NCBI RefSeq assembly: GCF_042932805.1
Contig: NZ_CP170633.1
Coordinates: 1,364,001-1,428,000, forward strand
Direction of reading: 5' to 3'
Origin: Ascidiaceihabitans sp029251465
GTDB lineage: Bacteria > Pseudomonadota > Alphaproteobacteria > Rhodobacterales > Rhodobacteraceae
Length of the DNA stretch: 64,000 nucleotides
Shown: piece by piece, positions 8,369 through 17,594 of the stretch
Layout of the letters: each line of letters begins with the position of its first letter
How positions within the stretch are numbered: position 1 is the first letter of the stretch
Program-made: the position numbers and the translations under genes
The notes under the pieces: generated by a model
Databases searched by the model: none
Told to the model about the DNA's origin: nothing
Seen by the model: the letters and a program-made list of their open reading frames with translations, nothing else

Positions 8369-10138
8369 TCACTCTTCGGTTTCGGAATTCGGGATCACCG
8401 GAACCAGCAAATACGTGTCGTAACTCCCACCTGTATGGATCAAATGCGATCCTTCATTGATCGTTGCGTCATGTGCCAGCGTCGGGTGATCAAACTGATC
8501 GTGACCTTGTATAGATAGTTCAAGCGTTTCCCCCGATCCAAAATAGGTGCTGCTGGGCAATATCTCGATCTCAATGGGTACGATTTCACCTTGGCTTAGC
8601 GGCATCCGCCGCTCATGCGCCAATACGGGCTGCTCTGGTGTCGAACGTTCAGCGTCTAATTCGCGGTGTGAGACACGCAGCCAGCCAAGTGCCGCAGGCG
8701 TCTGGCTAAAGCCAGTCTTGCCGTAGAAATTGACCTCTTCACCTGTTGCATCATACTTCCGTACGGCGACGAACAGGTCCATGTCATCTGCGCCGTCTGC
8801 TTGAACCCACAGGTGCAACTTCATGTTGCCGGTCAGTTCGGTCTCTCGATCAAAAGTTGTGCGAAACACGACTTCACCTGTTTGCGCATCATAGCTTGCC
8901 TCACTCTCTTCGGCGGGCAAGTTGTCAAGCAATGCACCGTCGGATGCATCAAGGTAGAGAGGCGTATAAATCGTCGATGGCAGAGGCCAGTCATCTGCAT
9001 CCCGGACACTGTATCCTTTCAAAGTGTCCCGCACTTCCAACCGGACGCGGGGGCGTTCATCAAATCCGTTGTCTTCATCTTTGAGGAAATGGTCGAAAAA
9101 TGCTGTTTGCATCTCACGCGCTTCGTCGCTGTAGTAGACCGCCCATTTTGGCTGGCCATGTGTGTAGAGCCATTTTTGTTCAGAAGCGATGCGCTTATAC
9201 CCTTCGAAGGCCCCGCGCGTGTGCAGCCCTTGGTCTGACCAACTTGCAGCCACCAAGGCGGGTACATTGATTGTTTCCAATGCGATACCCGAAGGGGGTT
9301 GAACCTTATCTTCCAACCACTTCATCACTATGGGACGGCTACGTGCGAAATCGAAAATTGTGGTAGCCGGAAGGCTCGATTCATTGGCCTTTCGCTTGAC
9401 CCGATCCATCCAGAAGGGCGTGAACGCCGTTTCAGGAATGCCGCCGTGAAACAGAACCTCGCGGTAAGCGTCGGTTTGTCCTTCCCAAGGCATGATTGCT
9501 TTGAGATATTCTGGCGGTGTGCCACTGGCGGCTGCCCATTGGGCAATCGCGAGATAAGAAACCCCCGCTAGGCCAATATTGCCATTGCTCCAGTCCTGCG
9601 TACCGGCCCAAGTAATGGCATCGTGAAAATCATCGCGATCCTGTTCGCTGATCACCGATCCAACGCCTTCGGACTTGCCGTAACCGCGCGTGTCGAGCGT
9701 GACCACCGCGTAGCCTTGCTGAACCCAATAGGCAGGGTCCGGGCCTTCCCAAGGTGTCCATTCGCTTAGCTGCAATGGACCGATGTCAAAATCATCTCGA
9801 GCGTTGAACCGCATGATGTTCGGATATTGCTCCAAGCCCTCATCTTTGTGATAAGCCGTAATCGTCAATATGACTGGAACATCATCCGCGCCCTTTGGGC
9901 GAAACACATTGGCTGAAAGACGTGTCCCATCTCGTGTCATCACCGCCAGATCGCGTTCGACAATGGTATTGCCTTCAAGCTCGGAGATATCTTTCGAGAC
10001 AAACGGGCTGTCCGGTGTTCCGATAAGATCGGTTAGGTCTGACGGCTCGTAGACAGAGGGACCATCCGCCAAAAACCAATACGCACCAAAGACAGCACAA
10101 CCCAAAACGAAACCAAGGCTCAAAATAACTCTTTTCAT
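8369..10138 (-). CDS. CocE/NonD family serine hydrolase (X-Pro peptidase S15-like)
   Basis: 589 residues from the ATG at 10138, whose ATGA overlaps the stop of the upstream gene; a longer frame to 10192 would run deep into that gene. An N-terminal hydrophobic segment (MKRVILSLGFVLGCAVFGAYW) suggests export or anchoring. The alpha/beta-hydrolase domain has nucleophile Ser194 in GVSYLA, Asp302 in SWSDQGLH and His327 in YTHGQPKW; the C-terminal third is the jelly-roll beta domain of the family (LHLWVQADGADDMDLFVAVRK begins it). Members cleave esters or N-terminal X-Pro peptides (cocaine esterase, alpha-amino-ester hydrolase). Substrate unknown. Probably controlled with its neighbour by the divergent TetR regulator. 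Confidence 0.9.
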   Translation of the reverse strand: MKRVILSLGFVLGCAVFGAYWFLADGPSVYEPSDLTDLIGTPDSPFVSKDISELEGNTIVERDLAVMTRDGTRLSANVFRPKGADDVPVILTITAYHKDEGLEQYPNIMRFNARDDFDIGPLQLSEWTPWEGPDPAYWVQQGYAVVTLDTRGYGKSEGVGSVISEQDRDDFHDAITWAGTQDWSNGNIGLAGVSYLAIAQWAAASGTPPEYLKAIMPWEGQTDAYREVLFHGGIPETAFTPFWMDRVKRKANESSLPATTIFDFARSRPIVMKWLEDKVQPPSGIALETINVPALVAASWSDQGLHTRGAFEGYKRIASEQKWLYTHGQPKWAVYYSDEAREMQTAFFDHFLKDEDNGFDERPRVRLEVRDTLKGYSVRDADDWPLPSTIYTPLYLDASDGALLDNLPAEESEASYDAQTGEVVFRTTFDRETELTGNMKLHLWVQADGADDMDLFVAVRKYDATGEEVNFYGKTGFSQTPAALGWLRVSHRELDAERSTPEQPVLAHERRMPLSQGEIVPIEIEILPSSTYFGSGETLELSIQGHDQFDHPTLAHDATINEGSHLIHTGGSYDTYLLVPVIPNSETEE

Positions 10139-10686
10139 GCCTCTTGCCATTTGCTGCTTGCACGTTCTTGCCACACGGAAAAACTGATCCATGCGACTGA
10201 CACCAATCCAAATGCGATCAAGATGATCGGCCCAACCGCTTCAAACACCGCAAACATTGCAGCGCCGATGAAAAACAGAACTAACAATTGAATTGGTGTG
10301 ACTATACCATCGCGCAGCGCGGCGCGCAGGATAACAAAGTTGACCGGGAGGTAGACAAGCAGTCCGGTGATCAAGCCAGGGCTGAAGTCTTGAAAAACGA
10401 TGGTGGCACCAAGGTGGAAAATCGCGTTGACGATCTGCGAGCCCATCAGAAACAGGATCACACACCATGAAGCGGCACGGGTTCGCAAAACGGTTGCCGA
10501 GATAATGAATGCGATTGTTATCGCGGTCAGCAAAACAAAAATGGCCTCAGTCGTAAGCGCATTATTGTCCGCAAAATAGCGAAGTCGCCAGTCCCGAAAA
10601 TCGAAATACAAATTTTCTTCACTGTGATGAATGGCGTAAGCCAAAGGTGCGAGCAGGAGGGTTATATGAAAGGGCCATTTAAGCAT
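10135..10686 (-). CDS. HXXEE-type integral membrane protein
   Basis: 183 residues with about five hydrophobic helices (roughly 4-19, 47-68, 73-95, 105-122, 134-170). Near the N-terminus AIHHSEEN carries the H-x-x-E-E signature of the small HXXEE membrane-protein family, whose biochemical role is not known; conserved His/Glu suggest a metal or a membrane enzyme site. The TGA overlaps the ATG of the CocE-type hydrolase by 4 bp, so translation is coupled and the two probably act together or share induction. Start at ATG 10686; the TetR operator-like site lies about 45 bp upstream. Confidence 0.75.
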   Translation of the reverse strand: MLKWPFHITLLLAPLAYAIHHSEENLYFDFRDWRLRYFADNNALTTEAIFVLLTAITIAFIISATVLRTRAASWCVILFLMGSQIVNAIFHLGATIVFQDFSPGLITGLLVYLPVNFVILRAALRDGIVTPIQLLVLFFIGAAMFAVFEAVGPIILIAFGLVSVAWISFSVWQERASSKWQEA

Positions 10687-10731
10687 CAGAGCATCCTTAT
10701 TGAGTTGCGCTGTAACTAAACTGGCCTTATT

Positions 10732-10745
10732 TGACTATCCAGTCA
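10732..10745. promoter_or_regulatory. Likely TetR-family operator in the divergent promoter region
   Basis: TGACT-ATCC-AGTCA is a perfect 5-bp inverted repeat with a 4-bp centre, 28 bp before the TetR start (10773) and 46 bp before the start of the divergent HXXEE gene (10686). Position and symmetry fit autoregulation plus control of the HXXEE-CocE operon. Not tested. Confidence 0.6.
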
Positions 10746-10772
10746 GTTAGTATCTTAGAGGAAAAATCGGCC

Positions 10773-11423
10773 ATGACCAGCCAGCCCGGATACCGTGGCC
10801 TGCGCCAAACAAGCAACCGCGAGGCCCTTCTTGGTGCCGCGTCAGAGCTGATCGGCGTCCGTAGCCTCTCAGAGGTTTCCATCGACGAGATCGTGCATCG
10901 CGCCGGTGTGGCCAAGGGCACATTCTACAATCATTTCAGGGATAAAGCCGACATTTCCCATCACGTCGCCGTTGGCGTTCGACAAGATGTCCAAGACCAG
11001 ATTGCACAGTTCAAGTCCATTATCGCCGATCCAGCGTTGCGCCTATCCATCGCATTGACCCTTTTCTTGGATCTCGCGGTTTATAGCCCGCAAAGGGCGC
11101 AAATCTTGGTGACAATGCTCACAGATGTATCCGACATAGGCGCGCCGATGAATGCACGTGTTCGGGCAACACTAGAAGAAGGCAGATCATCGGGCCGGTT
11201 CTCTTTTCGATCGCTGGATTCTACTTTTGTTTTTGTTCTGGGCATCGTTGTCGCTGGGGTGAGATCGATTCTTGAGCGCGACATTCAGGACGATAGCCCT
11301 GATTTGATCAATGATCTCATCGTTCATGGCCTGATTGGTCTCGGGCTGTCACGGGTAGATGCGGTATCCATGGCCGCATCCGCGCGTGACAAAGTGCGTT
11401 CTGCTTCAGCACCCGATAATTGA
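10773..11423 (+). CDS. TetR family transcriptional regulator
   Basis: The ATG at 10773 has AGAGGA 10 bp upstream; the frame could open at 10731 but that would run through the operator. 216 residues: an N-terminal TetR helix-turn-helix (about residues 16-60, with SIDEIVHRAGVAKGTFYNHF, the classic recognition helix) and an all-helical ligand domain. Divergent from the HXXEE/CocE pair with a symmetric site between them, so it most likely represses that operon and itself until a small ligand binds. Ligand unknown. Confidence 0.9.
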   Translation: MTSQPGYRGLRQTSNREALLGAASELIGVRSLSEVSIDEIVHRAGVAKGTFYNHFRDKADISHHVAVGVRQDVQDQIAQFKSIIADPALRLSIALTLFLDLAVYSPQRAQILVTMLTDVSDIGAPMNARVRATLEEGRSSGRFSFRSLDSTFVFVLGIVVAGVRSILERDIQDDSPDLINDLIVHGLIGLGLSRVDAVSMAASARDKVRSASAPDN

Positions 11424-11722
11424 TACAGTGTCAAAAACTGTTTATTATAGTCATAAGCCGTAACGGTTTTGCAGGCTAGTTGGCAACTTCACCCATGCAA
11501 TTCGGGCGCAATTGCTTTGCAAACAGGTTTCTCGCGATAAATGGAGTTGGTATCAACACCTCCGATAACGCAGTTCTAACGTAGCAAAAGCAATAACGGA
11601 CATTGGCGCAACCGCAGCGAACTGGCGCTTTGTCCCGCAGAGCAGTCATCGGTGTTGATCGAAAATAGCATCGGGCGCGGGTGGGTGGAACGCGCCCGGT
11701 GCTCATTTTAAGTGGTCCGGAT
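11424..11722. other. Non-coding 299 bp with a dispersed repeat copy
   Basis: No gene is supported. Positions 11614-11649 contain the window's intergenic repeat family: GCAGCGAACTGG (also at 1442-1453), then a stretch matching 2569-2598. The rest is AT-richer than the surroundings and unremarkable. Confidence 0.5.
11620..11649. repeat. Degenerate dispersed intergenic repeat, copy 2
   Basis: Begins AACTGGCGCTTTGTCCCGCA and ends CAGTCAT; near-identical in its core to 2569-2598 and related to 61634-61663. Non-coding. Confidence 0.4.
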
Positions 11723-12289
11723 TTACGGAATGATCCGCGAATATTTGGTGCCTTCAAGCGTGGCTCCTATCCGCAGTCCGGCGCGGCCGAATACGGCGGC
11801 AAGAACCGGGGACAGCACGGTTGTGGTGTCGGCGTTCAGGCTGTCGCCTTTGTCTGAAATCACGTATTCCAGATCGGCCCCGGCGGCCCAACCGGGTGAG
11901 CGGCGGAAATCTGTTAACGCTTGGTCTGTCATAAAGAACAGCACGTGGGCGTATTGTTGTGCGCCGATTTGAAAGCCGCCAGAGGCTTTGGTCACCGAAT
12001 AATAATCGACCGTTGTGTTGCCAACCAACAGTGCGCCGCGCCCGTATGCACCACCGATGCCCAGACCGGCTTCGGTCACAAGGGGCATAACCAGCATGCC
12101 GTTTGCCTTGTCCGCAAGGTCGCGCGTGTTGGGATAGCTGCGGTACATTTCCGCCAATGTCGCACTGACGCGCGCATCAATCAGGCTAGGCCCACGCCCG
12201 CCAACACCATTGCCACAAGCGGCCAGCGCCACTGTGGATGAAATCACGCCCAAGCCAAACGCTCGACGTGAGAAAGTCGTATCTGTCAT
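11723..12289 (-). CDS. Ysc84/SYLF-domain lipoprotein
   Basis: 188 residues from ATG 12289 (AGGCGG upstream); an in-frame GTG at 12313 is less likely. The N-terminus combines a twin-arginine-like motif SRRAFG with a lipobox LAAC (Cys25), so it is probably a Tat- or Sec-exported lipoprotein. The body is a SYLF/Ysc84 domain: ANGMLVMPLVTEAGLGIGGAYGRG, then VDYYSVTKASGGFQIGAQ and a C-terminal block with FGRAGLRIGATLEGTKYS. Eukaryotic homologues bind lipids or actin; bacterial ones are periplasmic proteins of unknown function, some linked to envelope stress. Monocistronic by appearance. Confidence 0.85.
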   Translation of the reverse strand: MTDTTFSRRAFGLGVISSTVALAACGNGVGGRGPSLIDARVSATLAEMYRSYPNTRDLADKANGMLVMPLVTEAGLGIGGAYGRGALLVGNTTVDYYSVTKASGGFQIGAQQYAHVLFFMTDQALTDFRRSPGWAAGADLEYVISDKGDSLNADTTTVLSPVLAAVFGRAGLRIGATLEGTKYSRIIP

Positions 12290-12408
12290 AAAAAGCCGCC
12301 TATATATTGTCACTGCTGTTGTCGGTTATCCGATCTTGTGGGCAATTATACGCCGATTGCGCGTGCTATGTCACGTGTATTGACGGGGTAAGGCGGTATT
12401 TCGCTGGG

Positions 12409-13413
12409 CTAGGACATGCCGTTTAGAATTCGCGCAGCTGCGGGGGCGAAATAGGTGAGGATTCCGTCACATCCGGCGCGTTTAAAGGCCATCAGGCTTT
12501 CCATCATGACCTTGTCGCCGTCGATCCATCCGTGCTGGGCGGCAGCTTGGATCATGCTGTATTCGCCCGACACCTGATAGGCGTAGGTGGGCGCGCCAAA
12601 GGTGTCTTTGACGCGGCGGCAGATATCGAGATACGGCAGGCCGGGTTTGACCATGACCATGTCCGCGCCTTCGGCCAGATCACGTTCGATCAGGCGCAAG
12701 GCTTCGTCCGAATTGCCGGGGTCCATCTGGTAGGTTTTCTTGTCGCCGGTCAGCGCACCTGATGCGCCAACAGCGTCGCGAAAGGGGCCGTAAAACGCCG
12801 AGGCGTATTTGGCGGAATAGCTGAGGATCATCACGTTCTGATGCCCTGCGGATTCCAGCGCAGTGCGCATCGCGCCAATGCGCCCGTCCATCATGTCAGA
12901 GGGGCCGATGATGTCGGCACCGGCCTCGGCTTGGGCCAATGTCATCTTGACCAATGCCTCGACGGTGCGATCATTGACGATCTCGCCGTTTTCAACAAAG
13001 CCGTCGTGGCCGTTGATGTTGTAGGTGTCCAGCGCGACGTCGGTCATGATCGCGATTTCGGGCACTGCGGCTTTGATGGCACGGATCGCGCGGTTGGCGT
13101 GGTTGTCGGGATCCCACGCACCGGCGCAGTCTTCGGTGCGTTCTTCTAACCCTGTGTAGGGGAAAATGCAGATCGCCGGAATGCCCAGATCGGCAGCTTC
13201 GCGCGCCGCCTCGACAACCTTGTCGACGGATCGGCGGAAAACCCCGGGCATGGATGCGATGGGTTCTTGGATACCGGTCCCAGAGCGCACAAACACCGGC
13301 CAAATGAAATCATCCACGCTCAGCGTATTTTGCCGGGTCAACGCACGAATAGCAGGCGATTGACGGGTGCGGCGCAGGCGTGTGGCGGGGTATGAGGCTT
13401 GGGTTGGGCGCAT
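12409..13413 (-). CDS. hemB: Delta-aminolevulinic acid dehydratase (porphobilinogen synthase)
   Basis: 334 residues from ATG 13413, matching family length; the longer frame to 13488 has no support. HemB condenses two 5-aminolevulinates to porphobilinogen in heme, siroheme and bacteriochlorophyll synthesis. The two active-site lysines are Lys202 (YSAKYASAFYGP) and the Schiff-base Lys256 (MVMVKPGLPY). At the metal site the three zinc cysteines are replaced by Ala127, Asp129 and Asp137 (DVALDTYNINGHDG), which marks the magnesium-using alphaproteobacterial class. Standalone gene, divergent from the SufBCD-associated membrane protein. Confidence 0.97.
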   Translation of the reverse strand: MRPTQASYPATRLRRTRQSPAIRALTRQNTLSVDDFIWPVFVRSGTGIQEPIASMPGVFRRSVDKVVEAAREAADLGIPAICIFPYTGLEERTEDCAGAWDPDNHANRAIRAIKAAVPEIAIMTDVALDTYNINGHDGFVENGEIVNDRTVEALVKMTLAQAEAGADIIGPSDMMDGRIGAMRTALESAGHQNVMILSYSAKYASAFYGPFRDAVGASGALTGDKKTYQMDPGNSDEALRLIERDLAEGADMVMVKPGLPYLDICRRVKDTFGAPTYAYQVSGEYSMIQAAAQHGWIDGDKVMMESLMAFKRAGCDGILTYFAPAAARILNGMS

Positions 13414-13540
13414 GATCTGTCCACTTTGGTTTACATCAAAATGGATGCCATGGATTTTTGCGCCTCGCAAGGGTAGGAATTGGCACAAAGTCCCGATAAG
13501 ACGTAACTCTCATGCGGGCGAAAGCACAAAGGCGCGACAG

Positions 13541-14068
13541 TTGGATCTTTCCCAAACACTCTTTGAAATCATCGACATGCGGTCGTTTTCCAATCTTTGG
13601 TACTGGATCGGGCTGGCGGTGTTGTGGTCTTCGGCCAGCCACTGGGTGTTGGGGGTGCCAAACGACATGGTGCAACGCGCGCGCAGGCACGGCGGTCAGG
13701 CGCAAATTGACCTTGAGGACATGGTAAGAATTAACTGCAACCGTTTGTTATACATCACAAATGTATCAGGGTTGTGGTTGCTGGGTTTTGCCTGTTTCTT
13801 TATCACAGGCCTTGCGATTTTGGGGTTCATCTACGGCGTCGAAATCGCCCAAGCGGTGTTTTTGCTGGCCTTCCCCATGAGCATCGTTGGCGTTTTGAAC
13901 GTCTCGACTGCGCGCCTGATCGAACAGGAACAAGCCGTGGGCGATGCGCTGCGATCCTTGATGACGCGCCACCGCATTTACGTGCAAATCATTGGAATGA
14001 TTGCGATATTTGTCACAGCCCTCTGGGGGATGGCCTATAATCTGCGTGATTTGATCTTTTTGCAGTAA
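13541..14068 (+). CDS. Membrane protein, 'component of SufBCD complex' type
   Basis: A TTG at 13541 preceded by AAAGGCG gives 175 residues beginning LDLSQTLFEIIDMRSFSNLW; the next start is ATG 13577. Upstream extension to 13367 would overlap the hemB promoter and is unlikely. Four hydrophobic helices (roughly 18-37, 74-94, 98-120, 148-168). I recall close relatives in Rhodobacteraceae being annotated as a component of the SufBCD complex, but no Suf gene is nearby and nothing in the sequence shows an Fe-S role, so the name should be treated as a label only. Confidence 0.7.
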   Translation: MDLSQTLFEIIDMRSFSNLWYWIGLAVLWSSASHWVLGVPNDMVQRARRHGGQAQIDLEDMVRINCNRLLYITNVSGLWLLGFACFFITGLAILGFIYGVEIAQAVFLLAFPMSIVGVLNVSTARLIEQEQAVGDALRSLMTRHRIYVQIIGMIAIFVTALWGMAYNLRDLIFLQ

Positions 14069-14123
14069 CGCCGCACCCCATTTTGTTGAAACGACGATGT
14101 CCCGCCCAAATTAAAGCGATCTG

Positions 14124-17100
14124 ATGAGCAGCCAAAAACATATCACCGTCTCAGGCGCGCCCGAGGGCTTTGACGCCCAACTGATCCTGTCCGAACTGGA
14201 CAAGGGTGGCGTGCCGGTTTGCCACGTGGCGCGCGACGACAAACGCATGGCCGCGATGGTCGAAGCGTTGCGGTTTTTCGCCCCCGATTTACCGGTCATC
14301 GTGTTTCCGGGATGGGATTGTTTGCCCTATGATCGCGTGTCGCCGAACGCTGACATTTGTGCGCAACGCATGGCGACGCTGGCCGCGTTGGTGCACGGCA
14401 TGCCCAAGCGGTTTGTGCTGCTCACCACGCTGAATGCCGCGTCCCAGCGGGTGCCGGCGCGCCACGTTCTGCGCGAGGCGGCGTTTGCGGCCCGTGTGGG
14501 CGAGCGGATCGACGAAAAAGCGCTGCGCCATTTTCTGGTGCGCATGGGGTTTGTGCAAAGCCCGACGGTGATGGAACCCGGCGATTACGCGGTGCGCGGC
14601 GGTATCATCGACATCTATCCGCCGGGCGATCTGGGGCCTGTACGGCTTGATCTGTTCGGCGATACGCTGGACGGCGCGCGCCGCTTTGATCCGGCAACCC
14701 AGCGCACCACTGAGAAACTGGAATTGGTCGAACTGGCACCGGTGTCCGAGGTGATCTTGGACGAGGCCGCGATCACCCGTTTTCGCCAAAGCTACCGTCT
14801 GGAATTTGGCGCGGCCGGCACCGACGATCCGCTGTACGAGGCGATCAGCGCGGGGCGCAAACATCAAGGTGCAGAGCATTGGATGGCGTTTTTCCATGAA
14901 GAGTTGGAGACGCTGTTTGACTACCTGCCAGCGGCCTCGATCACGCTGGATGATCAGCTGACGGGCGCGCGTTTGGCCCGTTGGGACGGCATCGAGGATC
15001 AGTATGAAACCCGTCGTTTGGCGATGGAAAACCGGTCCAAACTGGACAGCGTTTACAAGCCTGCGAAACCCGAAGGTTTGTACCTGAATGATCTCGCGTG
15101 GGAAAGCGCGCTGGTGGACCGCCGTGTCGTGCAATTCAGCGCATTGCCACAGGCGACGGGCGTTGGGGTGACGGATGCGTCCGGTCGGATCGGGCGAAAC
15201 TTTGCGCCAGAACGTCAGCAAGAAAGCATTAGCCTTTTCGGGGCTTTAGCGGATCACATTAAAGCGAAAATGAAAACCAAACCGGTTGTGATCGCCAGCT
15301 ATTCCGAAGGTGCGCGCGAACGTTTGACAGGGCTGATTGAAGACGAAGGATTTGTCGAAGTCGTGGCGATCATGAACGGCACACGGGTTGCCAAACGTGG
15401 GCTACATCTGGCGGTTTGGGCGCTGGAACACGGCTTTGAATCGCCCGACATGGTGGTGATTTCGGAACAAGACGTGTTGGGTGATCGCCTGATCCGCGGA
15501 CCCAAACGCAAGCGGCGCGCCGAGAATTTCCTGACCGAAACACAATCGCTGAGCCCCGGTGATTTGATCGTGCACGTGGACCACGGCATCGGGCGCTACA
15601 TGGGCATGGAGGTGGTCAGTGCCGCAGGTGCCGCGCATGAATGTTTGCTGTTGGAATACGCCGAGCAATCCAAGCTGTACATGCCGGTCGAGAACATCGA
15701 ATTGCTGTCGCGCTATGGCCATGACGAGGGCTTGTTGGACCGTTTGGGCGGCGGTGCGTGGCAGTCGAAAAAGGCCAAGCTGAAAGAGCGCATTCGCGAG
15801 ATGGCGGACAAGCTGATCCGCATCGCGGCGGAACGTGCGCTGAGGAAAGCGCCGGTTTTGGAGCCACCAGAGGGGGCGTGGGATGCGTTTTCCGCGCGCT
15901 TTCCTTATACCGAAACTGACGACCAATTGCGCGCCATTGGCGAGGTCGTCGACGATCTGACGTCGGGCAATCCGATGGACCGGTTGGTGTGCGGCGACGT
16001 GGGCTTTGGCAAAACCGAAGTTGCGATGCGCGCTGCGTTCGTGGCGGCGATGTCGGGTGTGCAGGTTGCCTTGATCGCGCCGACGACGTTGCTGGCGCGT
16101 CAACACTACAAATCATTCGCCGAACGGTTCCGTGGCTTTCCGATCGAAGTGCGCCAGTTGAGCCGCTTTGTTTCGGCAAAAGACGCCAACGACACCCGCG
16201 AAGGCATGGCGCGCGGCACAGTCGACATCGTGATCGGCACCCACGCGCTGCTGGCAAAAAGCATTCGTTTTCATAACCTTGGCCTGTTGGTCATCGACGA
16301 AGAACAGCACTTTGGGGTGACGCACAAGGAGCGTCTGAAACAAATGCGCTCAGACATTCACGTGTTGACGCTGACGGCAACGCCGATCCCGCGCACGCTG
16401 CAATTGTCGCTGACAGGTGTGCGGGATCTGTCGATTATTGGCACGCCGCCGGTCGATCGTTTGGCGATCAGAACCTACGTCAGCGAGTTCGATAAGGTCA
16501 CCATCCGCGAGGCGCTTTTGCGCGAACATTATCGCGGCGGGCAGTCGTTTTACGTGGTGCCGCGCATCACCGATCTGCGCGAAATCGAGAATTTCCTGAC
16601 CGAACACGTGCCCGAAGTGAAATACATGGTGGCGCACGGGCAGATGGCCGCGGGCGAACTGGATGACCGCATGAACGCGTTTTATGACGGCAAATATGAC
16701 GTGCTGTTGGCGACGACAATTGTGGAATCCGGTCTCGATATTCCGACGGCGAACACGATGATTGTGCACCGCGCTGACATGTTTGGTCTGGCGCAGCTGT
16801 ACCAAATTCGCGGGCGCGTGGGGCGCTCGAAAACGCGGGCGTATGCCTATCTGACGACCAAGCCGCGGGCAAAATTGACGGCCATGGCGGAAAAGCGTTT
16901 GCGCGTTTTGGGATCGCTTGACACGCTGGGGGCAGGGTTCACGTTGGCGAGCCAGGATTTGGACATTCGCGGCGCGGGCAACCTGCTGGGCGAAGAACAA
17001 TCGGGGCAAATGCGCGACGTCGGGTTCGAGCTGTACCAGTCCATGCTGGAGGAGGCGATTGCCAAGATCAAATCCGGCCAGATGGAAGGTTTGTCTGAGG

Positions 17101-17594
17101 CAGATGACCAGTGGGCCCCGCAGATTAACCTGGGTGTGCCGGTGCTGATTCCTGAAAAATACGTGCCTGATTTGGACGTGCGTTTGGGGCTGTATCGCCG
17201 TCTTTCGAGCCTGTCGAGCAAGGTCGAGTTAGAAGGCTTTGCCGCTGAATTGATTGACCGTTTCGGGCCTTTGCCGCGCGAAGTGAATACGTTGATGTTG
17301 GTCGTGCGTATCAAAGGCATGTGCAAAAAGGCGGGCATTTCAAAGTTGGATGGCGGGCCAAAAGGGGCGACGATCCAGTTTCACAACAACAAGTTTGCAT
17401 CGCCCCAAGGGCTGGTGGAATTCATCGACGATCAGCGTGGTTTGGCTAAGGTCAAAGACAACAAAATCGTCGTGCGTCGCGACTGGCTGAAAGACAACGA
17501 CAAGATCAAAGGGGCCTTTGCCATCGCGCGTGATCTGGCGGAAAAAGTCATTGCTGAACGCAAGCGCAAGAAAGCCGGATCAAAGGCCGGTTAA
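14124..17594 (+). CDS. mfd: Transcription-repair coupling factor Mfd
   Basis: 1156 residues. Order of domains: UvrB-like N-terminal region binding UvrA (FPGWDCLPYDRVSPN near residue 60), RNA-polymerase-interacting domain opening SPGDLIVHVDHGIGRYMG (about 476), superfamily-2 translocase with Walker A GDVGFGKTE (about 623), Walker B DEEQHFG (about 724), TATPIPRTLQLS, and helicase motif VI QIRGRVGRS, then the C-terminal regulatory domain. Mfd removes RNA polymerase stalled at lesions and recruits UvrA. Full length and intact. The TAA overlaps the stop of the convergent efflux gene by 3-4 bp. Confidence 0.98.
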   Translation: MSSQKHITVSGAPEGFDAQLILSELDKGGVPVCHVARDDKRMAAMVEALRFFAPDLPVIVFPGWDCLPYDRVSPNADICAQRMATLAALVHGMPKRFVLLTTLNAASQRVPARHVLREAAFAARVGERIDEKALRHFLVRMGFVQSPTVMEPGDYAVRGGIIDIYPPGDLGPVRLDLFGDTLDGARRFDPATQRTTEKLELVELAPVSEVILDEAAITRFRQSYRLEFGAAGTDDPLYEAISAGRKHQGAEHWMAFFHEELETLFDYLPAASITLDDQLTGARLARWDGIEDQYETRRLAMENRSKLDSVYKPAKPEGLYLNDLAWESALVDRRVVQFSALPQATGVGVTDASGRIGRNFAPERQQESISLFGALADHIKAKMKTKPVVIASYSEGARERLTGLIEDEGFVEVVAIMNGTRVAKRGLHLAVWALEHGFESPDMVVISEQDVLGDRLIRGPKRKRRAENFLTETQSLSPGDLIVHVDHGIGRYMGMEVVSAAGAAHECLLLEYAEQSKLYMPVENIELLSRYGHDEGLLDRLGGGAWQSKKAKLKERIREMADKLIRIAAERALRKAPVLEPPEGAWDAFSARFPYTETDDQLRAIGEVVDDLTSGNPMDRLVCGDVGFGKTEVAMRAAFVAAMSGVQVALIAPTTLLARQHYKSFAERFRGFPIEVRQLSRFVSAKDANDTREGMARGTVDIVIGTHALLAKSIRFHNLGLLVIDEEQHFGVTHKERLKQMRSDIHVLTLTATPIPRTLQLSLTGVRDLSIIGTPPVDRLAIRTYVSEFDKVTIREALLREHYRGGQSFYVVPRITDLREIENFLTEHVPEVKYMVAHGQMAAGELDDRMNAFYDGKYDVLLATTIVESGLDIPTANTMIVHRADMFGLAQLYQIRGRVGRSKTRAYAYLTTKPRAKLTAMAEKRLRVLGSLDTLGAGFTLASQDLDIRGAGNLLGEEQSGQMRDVGFELYQSMLEEAIAKIKSGQMEGLSEADDQWAPQINLGVPVLIPEKYVPDLDVRLGLYRRLSSLSSKVELEGFAAELIDRFGPLPREVNTLMLVVRIKGMCKKAGISKLDGGPKGATIQFHNNKFASPQGLVEFIDDQRGLAKVKDNKIVVRRDWLKDNDKIKGAFAIARDLAEKVIAERKRKKAGSKAG

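Noticed and set aside
14289..15221. 310-codon minus-strand ORF inside mfd
   Set aside because: Antisense shadow of a firmly identified gene.
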